Assembly: GCF_929443795.1 (NCBI RefSeq)
Contig: NC_064884.1
Coordinates: 26,737,377 to 26,801,376 of the forward strand
DNA from: Astur gentilis
Taxonomy: Eukaryota > Chordata > Aves > Accipitriformes > Accipitridae
Length of the DNA: 64,000 bases
Reading direction: 5' to 3'
Shown: piece after piece, positions 1-13,088 of the stretch
How the letters are laid out: each line of letters opens with the position of its first letter
How positions within the stretch are numbered: position 1 is the first letter of the stretch
The notes under the pieces: generated by a model
What the model was told of the DNA's origin: nothing
The model's input: the letters and a program-made list of their open reading frames with translations, nothing else
Database searches by the model: none
Translations under genes and position numbers: made by a program

Positions 1-2435
1 AGCAAAATAGGCAGCTCTAGCAGCATATGTAGTTTTTCTCACCTCCAGTCTGTGTAGCCCTCATCTTCAGAGACCAGATGGTAGGAGTCAGCTCAGTGGG
101 GTGGCAACGACACATGCATGAAAAACACATAGTGCTATGATCATGAGGAAAAGATGCCTTAATACGGAACAAAATAAACTGGAGGTTTGCTTTAATAAAT
201 GATCAAAAATGCCTGAATCTATCTGGGCATTCTGGACCAAGCTGCTCTGTCAAAAGTATGTTATCTTTGGCTATGAACACAACTATGAGTTCTTTAGTAA
301 TCATGAAAATCTAGACCCTTTTCCCAAATTTTTCTTTTACCATGGAAAAAAGGAATCATAAGCTTCTTTCACCACTACTATCCTTACCTTTAATTTTTTA
401 TTATGTAAATAATCACATAATTTCATAATCTTTGGGGCTCTATAGCAATGATTTTTCTCTGCAGCATAACAAAGGATACGCCCCTCGAGTAGACGGTGCT
501 TTACATGGAGTAAATCATTTACCACTGCTGGCAATCATTTACCCAGCTATCAGAGAAAACCAAGCGGCGCTGAGTGAAGGTCAGGGATCAGCTCCAGCCC
601 AGACTACACAGCTGGGCTCTCACAGGGACAGCTTTGAAATGGGCCGGTGGGAATCTGCAGGCTGGTTCCCAAGATTGCATCTGGGCGGCAGATAACACCG
701 TGCCAAGGGCACCCCTCTGCCCTGCAGTGGGCAGCCCTCGGGCAAGGTGGGGGGGTCTCCTCAGGGCTGGGTTACCTTTCTTTTTTCCATTTTACCTGAA
801 TATGTTTTTCTAGCCTGTTTACCTCTCAGCTGAAACGATTAGGAAAAAAGCAATGTCCGCAGACTGAATACCATTGTAAATCCAATTATTTTATAATTCA
901 TGGGTGTTGTCCTTCAGCAGCGTCTTATGCTCACTTTCCTCCACGTCCAAGTGCCCTAATTCTACTTAATCTCTCTTCAGGCATCACAGTCATAATACCT
1001 AATTAGCATCACCAAAACAAGGTAGTCATTCAACCCATAAAACCGGATAGGGATGGGAGGTACTTGGTGTAACCCACAACAACTGCTCCAGCAGTATTTC
1101 CAGATCAAACTTCAATTTCCTCACGTGTGCTGAAAAGCTGCCATTATCTGAATTTAAAAGAAAGCAGTTTTTTCTGACCAGCCTTTGTCAGTAGCCCTTG
1201 GTTGAATTCAGCTTACTTTAGAGACTCATCTGGGGCTGGCACAGCTGAAATAAGCTGGCTCTGTGCAATTGATGTGCTGTTGAGCCCGCTTCAAAAGCCT
1301 TGTGAAAATACTAGGACATCAGCGTGGCCTGCAGAGGTGTGACTAATCCTTTCTCATTGCAGCAACAGACACTTTATGTGCCTCCATCGGCCTGGGATGA
1401 CCTAAAATCTTAGAAATAAAAGGATGGTAAAGAGCCCTACTCCTTCTGCGCACACTGTGCCTGTGATTGCCATACAGATAGTCGTAAAGATGCATGCAAG
1501 CTCACTAACTCCAGTTTTCTACACTTAGGTTGTGCAGAGGCCTCTCCATTGCCCTGAGTTGCACTGGATGAAATCCCATCTCTATTAAAGGAGATGGCAG
1601 AATCGCTGCTGGCTGGGATTTTTACCCCAGCCCTCTCTAGAGGCCTCACGCTCACTTAGATCATGCCCACACGATACCCAGGGTCTTCAGACAATCAGGG
1701 TCTATGGACTTGATGCTGCAACTTTTCCTCCTTTACCTCACCCTCATATCTGCATTTTCAAAACGTAAAGAAGGAAAACATCAAATAAAGAACTGTGTCA
1801 CCCTCGACCTCCATATGAATTTTGGTTTTGTCCACAAGTCCTTTTCCAAAGCTGCAAAGTGATCATCTTCGTGTGCGATGTTAAAGAGTTGTAACAACAT
1901 GCTAGCAATTGCCTAGATAATGCTGAAATTATTCCTGCAGGAATGGGATTTTGGTGCAGCATGTGAACATTATTTCCTAGAGTTGCTAATATTTCTTTTC
2001 TGAACCACCCCTCCAAGAAAACCCCGGGTATCATGTATACTTAAGCACGAGGGTCTGGAGGTTTTTGGCTTTGATTTATTTTAACATAAACTTCTATTGA
2101 CTCAGAAGTACAGGGAGGACTTACTAATTCTTGCAGAGTGGAGTGATTGTATTTATGCAGAATTGTGTATTCACATCAAATAAGTTGAGAGAAGATGTGT
2201 TTTGGAAAGTATCATATTTGTGCAACTTCAGATACGAAGCTGGAAATGCAATGACCGTAACTCTGCCCTGCAGGGCTACTGTCAGTTTTCCACGCCATTC
2301 CGAGTACTACAGGCGTCAGATTTGAAACTCTGCTTGAGACCGGAGATTTCTGCTATGATTACACTATTTTTGAAAGAGCGTGATGCATATATACTCACTT
2401 CTGTGTTTGCTGCTTACACGGCAGGTAGCATGGCG

Positions 2436-2690
2436 GGACGGGGGTCCACGCGGCAGGTGTCGGGGCGCAGCGGGGGGGGGGGCACAAGCCCTCACCGCCA
2501 GGGGGCTGGAAGCCCTGCCGAGCGGCTGGGGGGGTCACCTGGGTGGGCTGGGGGGCCGCCCACCAAAACCTCCTCCCCGCAAAGGGGCTTTCTGTGTCCC
2601 AGGACCCTCAGCCTGGCCCCACAGAGCCTCCCCGGCATCTTGGCCAGGCCAGGCAGGGCCCTCTCATAGGCGCAAAGTCAGCTTATTCCT
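2436..2690. other. Isolated GC-rich islet of unknown nature
   Basis: About 250 bp of G/C-rich sequence with several CpGs and two G-runs (near 2470 and 2528) stands out from AT-rich surroundings. Open frames cross it in all three + frames, which reflects the lack of AT-rich stop codons rather than coding. It could be a small orphan CpG islet, an exon of a non-coding RNA or an unrecognised repeat. Nothing in the sequence decides between these. Confidence 0.4.
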
Positions 2691-3024
2691 GCTCCCGTAG
2701 CAACGAGACATTTTGGTGCTTCACTGCCCCTGAAACCGCAGGCCAGGAACCCCAAGTGGAATTCCTCTCACTCAGCTCTTTTAGACTGAGGGTGAAGTGA
2801 AAAGAAATGTCTGGTTGTCTCCCCGCTGATGATGGAGAGTCAGCCTGTCTGTGAGGTTAGCTCCCGTCCATCCTCCCGCACCACAGAGGTGTGCAAGGTA
2901 GAGCCCAGTGCCTTTGTGCCTTCCAGTGGGAGTTCAGTACTGCCTTCCATTTGTGGATTCGACTTCGTTTAGGGAGCTGGAAGCTGCTGTCCTGCTGTCC
3001 GTTCTTAGGACTGAGGGTTTTTTC

Positions 3025-3046
3025 ATATATATATATATATATATAT
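3025..3046. repeat. (AT)n microsatellite
   Basis: Eleven uninterrupted AT dinucleotides follow a short T-run. It is a likely polymorphic simple repeat. Confidence 0.95.
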
Positions 3047-6000
3047 TTCACTCAATTTTTTTGAAGAAAGAGTCCAGTCTAGAAAGACTTTTTCATTCAA
3101 ATCTCTTGAGGAAAAGATATTTGGCTTGACAGATTTACAGAAGCTTTCCTTTCCACCGATATTTGCATTTGCTTGCATTAATCTGTATTTTCTGCCCCAG
3201 TTACTCCTTCCCCTCAGTAAAGCCATGCACATCTTAAACCTGCCCACACAGAACCGTAAAGACCTTTGTTGTTCTTTCCAGCCTCAGCACAGGCAGCTCT
3301 TCTAAAATGACGTCTTGGTTCCTAGCAGCGGCATCAGGAGCTTTTGGGATAAATCTAATCTCCATGTGCGCATCCAGAAGCAGACAGGGTACATTTCATT
3401 GCACAGCTCCACATTAAAGACCCTGTTTAGCTTTTATAAATGACTCACCCAATAGCTCAGTCCACCAAGGCCTGATTTCTAAGAGACTGTCTGGTCTTTA
3501 AGCACATGCTCGAATGAGGGATCATAACACCAAATTAGCAGCATCTGTGGACATGACACTGGATTCACGCAGCATGTATGAACGTCAATACTTTGAGTCA
3601 TTATTTTCAGGGGCAAATGGGGGGTGCTGCTTTTTACACAATCTCTCCCAAGCCTTGTTACAGCAGGAGCTGCCTCTGTGTTCCTCCCTGGCAATGACCC
3701 ACTTTGCTCTATTATTATGAAAAGCAATAGTTATAAATAGTTATAATGCTAAGTCTTCTCTCCCATAGTGCTGGACAGATAGGAGAAATTTCCATCTATT
3801 TGTCCTGCTGCAAAAGACTCACCTTCTTCAAATCAGCTTGATCACACTTATAGGGTTAGCTTCCCCTTGCAGAAACAGTACCGCACCTCTAATTTTAAAA
3901 GCATGTCTTTCTTGAGCACCTTGCTGTGACAGACAGAGCTGAGTGCACAAGACGAAAGAGGACTTTGCAGAAGATAGTATCTGTAAATGCCTAAAAGAAA
4001 TGGAAGAAAAAGTAATTTTAAAACTACATACACAGGCAGAGTTAACACAACCATGCAGGACCAAGAGTAAGTGTTGGGAGCAGCAGGAAAGGGCTGGGAG
4101 ACGGGGGAGGGAGAATAGGGAAACACTGTGCTGGGGGGAGATGTTTCCATTTTGGTAAGGGTGCTGCAGGGAAGTGTTGCTTCAGCTCATGAAGTGTGAC
4201 AGTATCTACCCATTTGTCTCAAGTGTTGGTGAGCTTGTTCTGTAAATACCTTTGTGCTTTACAGTAGTAAACACTGAGATGGAAGCATTGGATTTGTGTA
4301 GAAAAGAGTGGTGATGAGGGATTTAGTTTAAATGTTGTCACCGATAACAAGTAAGCACTGAAGATATGTGCTTACACAGAAAGAGAGGAATGGTAGGCAG
4401 GGGAAAAATATCCTCATCTTTTTGCTCCTCTCTTTCTAGTTTACACATCATACGGTAGATAGCGATTAAATTGAAATATAACCTGTGGTATAGTGTGATC
4501 AGTTGGAAAAGTGAGACCACGAGAGACTTCAATTGATCACACAATAACAGATGGGGTAATAAAACCTGGGACAATAAGGAATATTTGCGGAACAAATGAA
4601 AGATCAACTTCCCTTCTGTTGCAGAGGCAAGAAAATAGGCAAGTGTTGAAGAACAATCTAAAAGGCAAATTGATGAGGGAAAGAACATATGGCAAAGATG
4701 GAAACTGTTAAATACACACAGAGGAAAATGTATGTTTTTAAACAGTCTTTACAGCATGCCTATTCCTGGCCTCTGCATGCTTTTTTTTTGGGCACCATTT
4801 GTGAAGAAACAATTCCTTGGATCTCTGTAGTACAAAGCATGAAGGAACTAGGTCCAAAATATAGGTTCAGCAAAATTTTAAAGAAAAGCACAATAGGCAG
4901 AGGAAAGAGAAAATGAGGCTTTATCACAGCTGATCTGAATAAAAATGCTACCAAGATCTTTTTTCCCACACATACTGTTGTAAAGGCAATTACGCCATGT
5001 TTACAAAGCGAGATGGGCATTGGCTCTGTCTAGGGAATCACTGTACTTTTTAGTGCAGTATCCAAACATTGTCCAGTTTATTCCATCCTCCATGCCACTG
5101 GGAAAAGAAGAAACACAATAAACATGGGAAGCATCCATAAACCACTGAAATACTGGAATCTCTTGCAACTACTCAGAGTCTGTTGGCACAGTCTACTGCA
5201 GGGCTAGAGTAGCCCAGTGGGTGAGATGCGGTGCCCGTGCAGAGATCCAGCCTACAAGGGCAGCTCCAGACACAGCCAGAGCTTGCTCTGTCTCTGTGGG
5301 ACGTGCAGGACCTCATACATCTGGCACCTCAGCAGCCCCAAATGGTCTTCAGCTTCTGGGCAAGGCTGATGAGAGGAGGAGAGGTACCCAGATCAGTGCT
5401 CGCTGCCATCCCCAGCTTGGAGGGTTCAGAGCAGCGTGGATGCGGCCAGTCATTCTCATCCAGCAGTGACCGCTCCAGGGCCCGTCTGTGAGAAGTTCAC
5501 AGCAGACTCAGCACCGAGCAGCCCAGCTCCTAGCATGGGCAGGAAGGCTACCTTTAAGCATGTGCTGGAACTGCAGATTTCAGTGAGAACACCAGGCCTT
5601 CTCGTTCCTTCACTCTGTGCCCAGCTCTTAGCTAGGAAAGTCCCACAGAGGTCACTGGGACTGTCCTGTATTTAAAAGAAAGACCTGCCAGCTATCTACC
5701 AGTTGCAGGGGTGACAGAGGGTAACAGGTCTGTGGTTCACACATGGACACTGCCCACTCGTGTGGTGGGATAAGCAGCAGAGATGTATAAACCCTCCCTG
5801 GGCATAGCTGCATCTAGCCTTATGCAAATCTTCGCAAGATCAAAAGCACAGTTGAACAGAATTGAGGTCAAAACCCTAGACTTACAAGTAATGTGCGTTT
5901 TTCCTACATTTCTGTTTGTTCTAAACAAGTAGTTATTTTTCTTTATGCTACATTTCTTCTTTCTTATGGTAGTATGAAAAAGACAAATATAAGAAAATGA

Positions 6001-7929
6001 AATGGAGAAGTCCCCACCTATCCCAACCTACAGCCCCATTTGAATAAATCATAGTGAATCTTGTCATTCATGGTAATATGAGACCGACAACATGGAGACA
6101 ACAGCAACACTGATGCCTATCACCTGGGCTACGCTGCAGAGCAGCGAGCTGTATTCTCAGCAGAGCTTTTTCTGGGTTATGACTCATGCAGAGAACTGTT
6201 TTTCTGCTCCTCTCCCACCTACTCTGACAAACAAGAGAGTTACAGGTAAATAAATAAATAACCAGCTATTTTTGTCAACTAGAATTTAATATACTGCTGC
6301 ACCTCCTGCATGCAGGTACATCTGGATCCTGAATCCAACACCATGCTTGTGCAATGACCTGTGCCTTGCCCCCTTCCACTCTGAAGCCTCAGTTGAAGCT
6401 CTCCTGTTTCAGGCCACCTTCTCATTTAGTCGTTTACCTATAGCAGTAGGCCAGTGAAGAAGGGAGATTTCTGAGGACTCTAAAGCCAGAGAAAAGTAGG
6501 TGGAGAGGCTGGGAGGAAGAGATGAAAAGGCCAGAGGATGCAAGCAGTAGCGTAATGCAGAAGCAAGTCTGGGCAGTAGGTGAGAGCTTGCTGACAGCAG
6601 CTCTGTCACTCTGTTTAAGATTTTTCCAATGATGTAGGTAGGGTTTGGGGTGGTAAGGGTTTCACGTTTCTCTTTTTTAAGGATGGGTATGTCTATGTGT
6701 CTCAGCACAGTTGAAGGTAACCAGATGGCAGTTACAAGAGTGAGTCAGTGTTTTCCTGATGTTGGTGGAGAGTCCTGTTCACCTTACCCACAGTAGCAAA
6801 GTCGAGTCTACAGAGATTTCAGAAGCTGAACTTGTGGGACCAGTGACCTTGTACAATCTGGTTAACTTTGACGAAGTGAATTAACATAGGAGGCATCCAC
6901 ACATGTGGATGGGAGAGGATATGAGTCTACTTTGTCTACGCTGCCTTTCATCTTTTTGACAGCTTAACGAAAGGGCAAAATCTTGACATAATCATAAACT
7001 CCTGAAGACCTGAAAGGAGGGACTGCCTTTATAAAGCTCACCAAAAAAAAAGAACCTCAGTGTCTGTTTCATATAGCTAGGCACAACCAGAATTTAAACA
7101 ATAATATTAACACAAGTGTTCATGTTTGACACATTAGCATACAATCAGGATGCACAGCCAAGTGACTTAATCTTCTATGGAGATACTTTTATTGGGAGCC
7201 CATTAAAAAGCTGCTATAAAATCATTCTTTTGGCTGAACTGTCATAAGCACCTCAAAACATAGCAACAGATTTCCAGTTTCTTCAGTGTTAGGCTTTTGG
7301 GCTCACCTTTCTGAAACACTTAGTGGTTTCCTCTCCTCCAGTCATTTTCTGTTATGTCTTTTTTTTTGGAGGGGGGACGTGGGGTGGGGCATGGGGGAGA
7401 TAATTTTTGGTGATAATTTTTGGTGTGTTAGTACTGCAACGGTGAACCTCTTCCCTCAGGCTGGTTTTATTTTGTGGACATCTGAAACATTTGGGATCAG
7501 ATTACATACTGGCAAGTAGGACAATGGCATTGCTATAATGAGCTGGAGGCTAATTTATAGGCTTTGCAGATGTGAATGCATTAGCATGCAAATCATGAGC
7601 AGCCCCTGCCTATAAATAAAAGAACTTACCTTGCCAAGAGATGGCTGTCCCAAAAATATAATGAGTATTATAAATTATAGGCAGGTGTCAGATTTCAGCT
7701 TCCTTTGTATTCTTGTTTGTGCTTCTCTAAGGGAGCATTTAAAGATAAAATGTATAATACAATGCATGGCACAGGCAGTTATGATCTTTGCTGCCCAGTG
7801 CTATTATTACCTTCTGCCAACTGCCACTCCTTCATCTGTTAGAAAAAGAGCTATTCAGACTTGTCAGCAACTTTGAATATGTTACTACATGGTAGTACTC
7901 TGAAAAGGAAGGATGAACTGTGGTGAATG

Positions 7930-8150
7930 CACTGAACCGTGGCTCAGGAGTTTTCCGTTCACAGCTCTGCCTCAGACGTAGCTCTTCCTCAGACTTTGTG
8001 TGTGGCCTTCAGCAAATCGTTTAAGCAGTCCATGCCATCATTTCTTTAGCTAAGAAATAAGCAAAACTAAAGTTTGTTTCACCTGTGTTTTCTGTTTAGA
8101 TAGTGTTTTGGGGTAAAGCCTGTCTTTACTGTCTATATATGTTGGCACTG
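7930..8150 (+). repeat. Degenerate MIR-type SINE (amniote MIR-like)
   Basis: The block keeps the order of landmarks of the amniote MIR family: an 'agctctgcctcag' box near 7961, a 'gtgtggccttcagcaaatc' segment near 7999, then a tail near 8101-8140 in which 'ttttggggtaaagcc' and 'gtctttact' resemble the MIR 3' end. Divergence is high, as expected for a relic shared across amniotes. The family call is by eye. Confidence 0.5.
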
Positions 8151-11100
8151 GCTGGACACTCCTGACAGCAGAAATAACAGCAGAAATAGCTTTTGAAATT
8201 ACAACTTCAGAAGATTTTTAGGAATTAGCTCAAATCCTATGGGAGCAAAAATCTAAGGGTTTTTTTCCTTTGGAACTTGATGAGAAGAATTTAATGAGAC
8301 TGCATTTACTGATGTGATTGGCTTTATCAAGCCATGAACACGTGCAGTGCTGATGTCTCTATGACTTTGCCAGCTTCCTGCCACTCCCCACTTCCCCAAA
8401 ACACCTTTTAGTGACAGAAGAGCAGAAGCAGAAAACTGAGGAACTCCTACAAGTTTCCTCAAAACACATTGCCTTGTGGAGGAGAGAAGCCCAAAGTATC
8501 ACCTTCCTCCCCTAAAGCAGAAGCTCTACAGTGAGCTCAGAGAGAACCTCAGAACTGTTAACTTTTGCTGCTCATAGAGCTAGCTACGTCTTTCTTCCTA
8601 AAGTAATATTTTTTTGCAGTTCATTCCAGTGGAAGAAAAATCCTCCTGAAAGTGAAATAGGCCTGCTGGATAGAAGGCTCACTGACAGCTTTGCTTATTT
8701 TATGGACATGTTACATCAGGCTAAGCCTTTGCCATCTGCTCTGCCCCCGATTGTAAATGGAAAAAAAACCTCCAACCAAACAAAAAGAACAAATTACAAG
8801 AGCATCAAGGAGATAAAAGTGATTTAACTGCCTGTATATGCTCCGCCAACAATGCAGCTTGCACTGAAGATGTTCTTTCTCATGATTCAGACACAAATCA
8901 TGAGGAAAACAGTTCACACACGACACAGTATATTTCCTGCTAAGCTGGATTTTTCTTGAAGCAAACCTGACTCCACAAAGAGGGTTCAACTGTACTTATA
9001 TGAAATTATGTGAGCTTTATGTAAAGACTGTCCTTAAATATTTTTATATTGTTTGCAGCTCAGGCAGTAAGGCACAGTGGGGTATGAATTATTTAAGGAA
9101 TAATGCCCATGTTGGAGGAATGCATGAGGCAATAAATGGCTTTTGTAGGTAACTGAACACCACAGCAAGGCTGTGAGATATCTGTGAAGCACAGAAGGCA
9201 TTCATTGAAAATATGTTCAACAAGGAAAAAGTTAAACAAACACAAATGTGAAGATTGTGATTTTCTGGCCATGTGAGAATTTGGGAAGATTAGTTTGCTA
9301 GAGAACAACCATCAGAAAGCATTGAGGTGAATAGATTAATGGGACAAATAATTAGGAGGGGGGAAAAAGTGATGAGATTGAGCACATGCAAGTGTCAATA
9401 AAGATGCATCATCCGTGGGAAGCTTACACTTTGCACTCAGTGATACATCCTCGCATCAGCATGCAGCTTGTTATATGGTATTCTTGCTGCATTGTTAAGC
9501 ACAAAGACAAAAGACATGAACCATCTATACAACATATCATAAATCACCTTAAATGCCCATTTAAGGGTTTTCCCTTAAGAAATGAAATTATAATCTAACG
9601 TGTTGTATTCATCTGTGGACTGCAAATTCCTGTAGAATCGGATTCATTGTGAGCATAATGGGGAAAGATCATTAATGAAGAGATTAACAAGCAGTATATC
9701 TATTCCTTGAATTTCTCTTTAAGTTAATTAAGTTAATAAAATTTAATTAGCATCCAGACATTGGATCTTCTATTCAGTTTATGAAACTAGCAGCTCTAAA
9801 TTGTGGTATATATGTATATGCTTCAGCATAAAAAAATGCAGGCCTACCTCTTCTGCTGGTATAACTCTACTGGAACATCTTCTGTGCTATTGAAGGACCT
9901 GTGTCAGCTCACAGTCTTGCAAATACCTACAGTGGCTAACCTCTACAGTAACCGCCTTTGAGAATTAAGGCAGAGAATACAGGAATTGCTGCTGCCTTCC
10001 TCAGAGGGTAGAGTGCATGCACATACACTGAAACATCTGGCAACTGCATCAAATATATGAGGTATGTTAACTTGTGTTACTGGGAAGGACCGTGGTAGCT
10101 ACAGGACTTGCTTCCACTTCTGAGAAGAAATACTATAACAGTGATTGACCTTGCTGCAAGAAGGTGTGTCTTCATTCAGTGGCCAATAACAGTAAATTAG
10201 TTTACAACATTTTGCACAAGGCCGATGGAAACAAATGGAACTTCAGAGCTTAATGAAAAAAAAAACAAAAAGAAATGACAATGTATATTTCATGTACTTT
10301 GTATTTATATATCCTTAGACAACAAGACTAAATCCTCTTATTCTGGTATCTACATCACTTTTCGTTAATGAGTCAATGATGCTCTGTTCTTCTGCACCAT
10401 AAAGATCAGCTTACCCTTGACATGAGCAACTATTGGAATAATTTGTTGCCAAATGAAGAAATTATTCAAGTTAGACTCTTGGTATTTAAGAAGATAATGT
10501 TTTCATCTTCCACACCAATCAGAAAAGGCACAGTAAATTAAATTAACAGTATTCTCATTACTAATGACATGTGACTGCATGAAATAAATATTGTATCTGT
10601 AATATATATGTCATTTATAAAGTTGGCTGGCATTATAGGTGAGACTACCTTAAGGTTACCTGGCAAAAGCCACAGTACAATTTCATTTTTACTCACTTTG
10701 CCAATTACTAACTGGGGCTGAAATCTTCCATCTGGATGGGAGCAGGGGTGATTGGTTTGCATTTCAATCAGATTAGTTTCACTATTTATAGACAAAAGAG
10801 AGAAGATAATGTTTTGCCAATGTTAATACAATCTGATAACCTTTCTTTGAGAAGACATACCGTCCCTGTTTGTTGTCATGAAGAATTAAAACAAAATATG
10901 TGAGTGGTTTATGTATCAGGGTTATGCTTTTTGCTGCCTTGTCAAAAACTTGTCCAAATCTGTCCAAATTTCAGAAAAACAGTTTGGACATGTTCAGTAA
11001 GGTCCCTAGTTTTTATCAGCTAAAATCTCCATAGAGTTTTTTTATAGTGATATGCTAATACTCTACACTGTAAGGGACTAAACACAGGCTTTCCTGTACT

Positions 11101-11606
11101 TGTATACCTGCACACCTGTAGGCGGTCGTTGGTGTGTGATGCAGGAGCTGAGAGCAACCAGACTTGCTTATCTTGTACTATAATAGTGTCCATTTAACCC
11201 AGCAGTGCCCAAGCTAGACACAAATTGGTTACTTGTGTCCTAAACAGAGAATACTGCAGTAACACATAGTTCAATCCAAGTTACTCTAACTTGATCCAGG
11301 TTAGAACTGTCCCACATACAGTAATATGCCATCTAATTCGAAAGATCTATGAAGGGATAGATTTTAGGTTTTTTGAAGAAAAAAGCAATAGACAGAAGGA
11401 CTTACTAAGGTTAGACATTGGCAAGGGGAAACGCAGGCTGATACTTCAAAAAGGCAGAAGAGCCTGGCAAAAAGTATGGGACAGAAAGGCAGTTAGAGCA
11501 GCTGGCAGCACCTGCAAAAAGAGAGGAGGTGTGATGGAAGGGCAGAACTGGGCAGAATGAACAAGGAGGCTGGGACCATGAAGAGGCATGAGGCTGGATG
11601 AGCATC
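8151..11606. other. Intergenic, no gene recognised
   Basis: AT-rich sequence without recognisable exons. The last 220 bp before the telomeric array (about 11380-11606) are purine-rich and contain an open frame of 89 codons with low-complexity, basic translation. I do not regard it as a gene. Confidence 0.6.
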
Positions 11607-11610
11607 TAAA

Positions 11611-13088
11611 CTTACCCCTAACGCTAGCCCCCTAACCCTAACCCTTATGCCTAATCCAACCCTAACCCTAACCCCTAACACAAACCCTAACACTAAGACC
11701 CTAACACTAACCTAAACCCTAATCCTAACCTTAACCTAACCATAAGCCTAACCGCCTAACCCTAAACCTAAGCATAACCCTCAACCCTAACAGTAAACCC
11801 TAACACTAAACCTCACTCCTAACACAAACCCTAAACCTAATCCTCCAAACCATAATCCTAACCCTAACCCTAACCCTACCCCATTAATCCTAACACTAAT
11901 CTTAAACCTAAACCCTAACCCTAACCCTAATCCAAACCCTAATCTTAAAACTAACCCCTAAACCTAACCCTAATCCAAACTCTAATCTTAAAACTAATCC
12001 CTAATCCTAACCCTAACAACTAATCCTAACCCTAACCATAACAACTAAAGCCCTAAGCCTAACCCTAATGACAAACCTAACCCTAATGCCCTAACAATAA
12101 CACCTAAGACCAACCCCTAACCCTAACTCTAACACCTTAATCCAAACCCTAACCCTAAACCTAACTCTAAACCCTAACCCTAACCCCTAACCCTAAGCCT
12201 AACCCTTAAATCTAACTCGTAACGCTAACCCTAACCCTAACCCTAAGGCCCTAACCATAATCGTAACCCTAAGGCTAAGGCCCTAAACATAACCATAACC
12301 CCTAACTGTAACCCTAACCCTACCCGTAACCCTAACCCACTAACACTAACCCTAACCCTAACCCCAACCCTATGGCGCTAACCCTAACCCCTAACCCCAA
12401 CCCTAACCCTAAAGCCAAACATAACTCCTAACCGTAACACTAACACTAACCCTAACTGCTAACCCTAAACCTAGCCCTAACCGTAAAACTAATCACAACC
12501 CCAAACACTAACCCTAACCCTAACCACAAACCCTAAACTTAACCCTAACCACTAACCCCTAAACCTAACACTAACCCTAAGCCTAACCCTACCACCTAAC
12601 CCTAACCCTAACCCCTTAATCCTTACCGTAGAGGTAACAGTAACCCTAAAACTAACCACTAACCGTAAACTTAACCCTAACCATAATCCTAACCATAACC
12701 GTAACCCTAAACCTAACCATAAACCCTAAACTTACCCTTAACTGCTAACCACAAACCGTAACCCTAACCATAAACCTAACCCTAAACCTAACAACCGACC
12801 CCTAACACTAACCCTAAGGCAGTAACACTAACCCTAACCCCAACCCCCTAACCCTAACCCTACCCCCTAACCCTGACCTTAACCCCTTAATCCTTAATGT
12901 CGCCCTAACTGTAACCCTAAATCTAACCTTTAACCCTAAACTTAACCCTAACCCTAACCCTAAAGCTAACACTAACCCAAACCCTAACCCCTAACCCTAA
13001 CCCTAACGCTAACCCTAACCCTAACCCTAAGGCCTTAACCCTAACCCTAACACCCTAACCCTAACCCCTAACCCTAACCTCTAACCAC
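11611..13088 (+). repeat. Interstitial telomeric repeat array, (CCCTAA)n, degenerate
   Basis: About 1.48 kb is built almost entirely of CCCTAA units and close variants (CCATAA, CCGTAA, CCCTAAA, AACCCC, CACTAA). The C-rich strand is +, so TTAGGG reads on -, the orientation of a chromosome end lying to the left. Most runs of perfect units are only two to four long, so it is an old array. Some blocks are duplicated: a 43-bp block at 11928-11970 recurs directly at 11971-12013, and a block near 12585-12670 recurs about 271 bp downstream. Ordinary unique sequence lies on both sides, which makes it interstitial and not terminal. Open frames on the - strand here simply translate the repeat. Confidence 0.95.

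Larger units (their letters stand above)
1..7929. other. Intergenic, no gene recognised
   Basis: AT-rich non-coding sequence upstream of ARFGEF3. All open frames here are short (at most about 155 codons), have no recognisable protein motif and overlap in several frames as chance ORFs do. I see no splice-compatible conserved exon. In human the gene upstream of ARFGEF3 is PERP (from memory), and I looked for its N-terminus without finding it. The only distinct internal features are the (AT)n run and the GC-rich islet listed separately. Confidence 0.6.

Noticed and set aside
1040..1120. Possible CR1 3' end ('gatagggatgggaggtac')
   Set aside because: Only a handful of bases resemble the CR1 landmark and the neighbouring bases do not follow the family.
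2202..2669. 155-codon open frame through the GC-rich islet
   Set aside because: Low-complexity translation, no known motif, and two other + frames are open over the same bases.
11493..11693. Minus-strand open frame of 66 codons with GVRVRV-type repeats
   Set aside because: It is the translation of the TTAGGG-type array and its edge.
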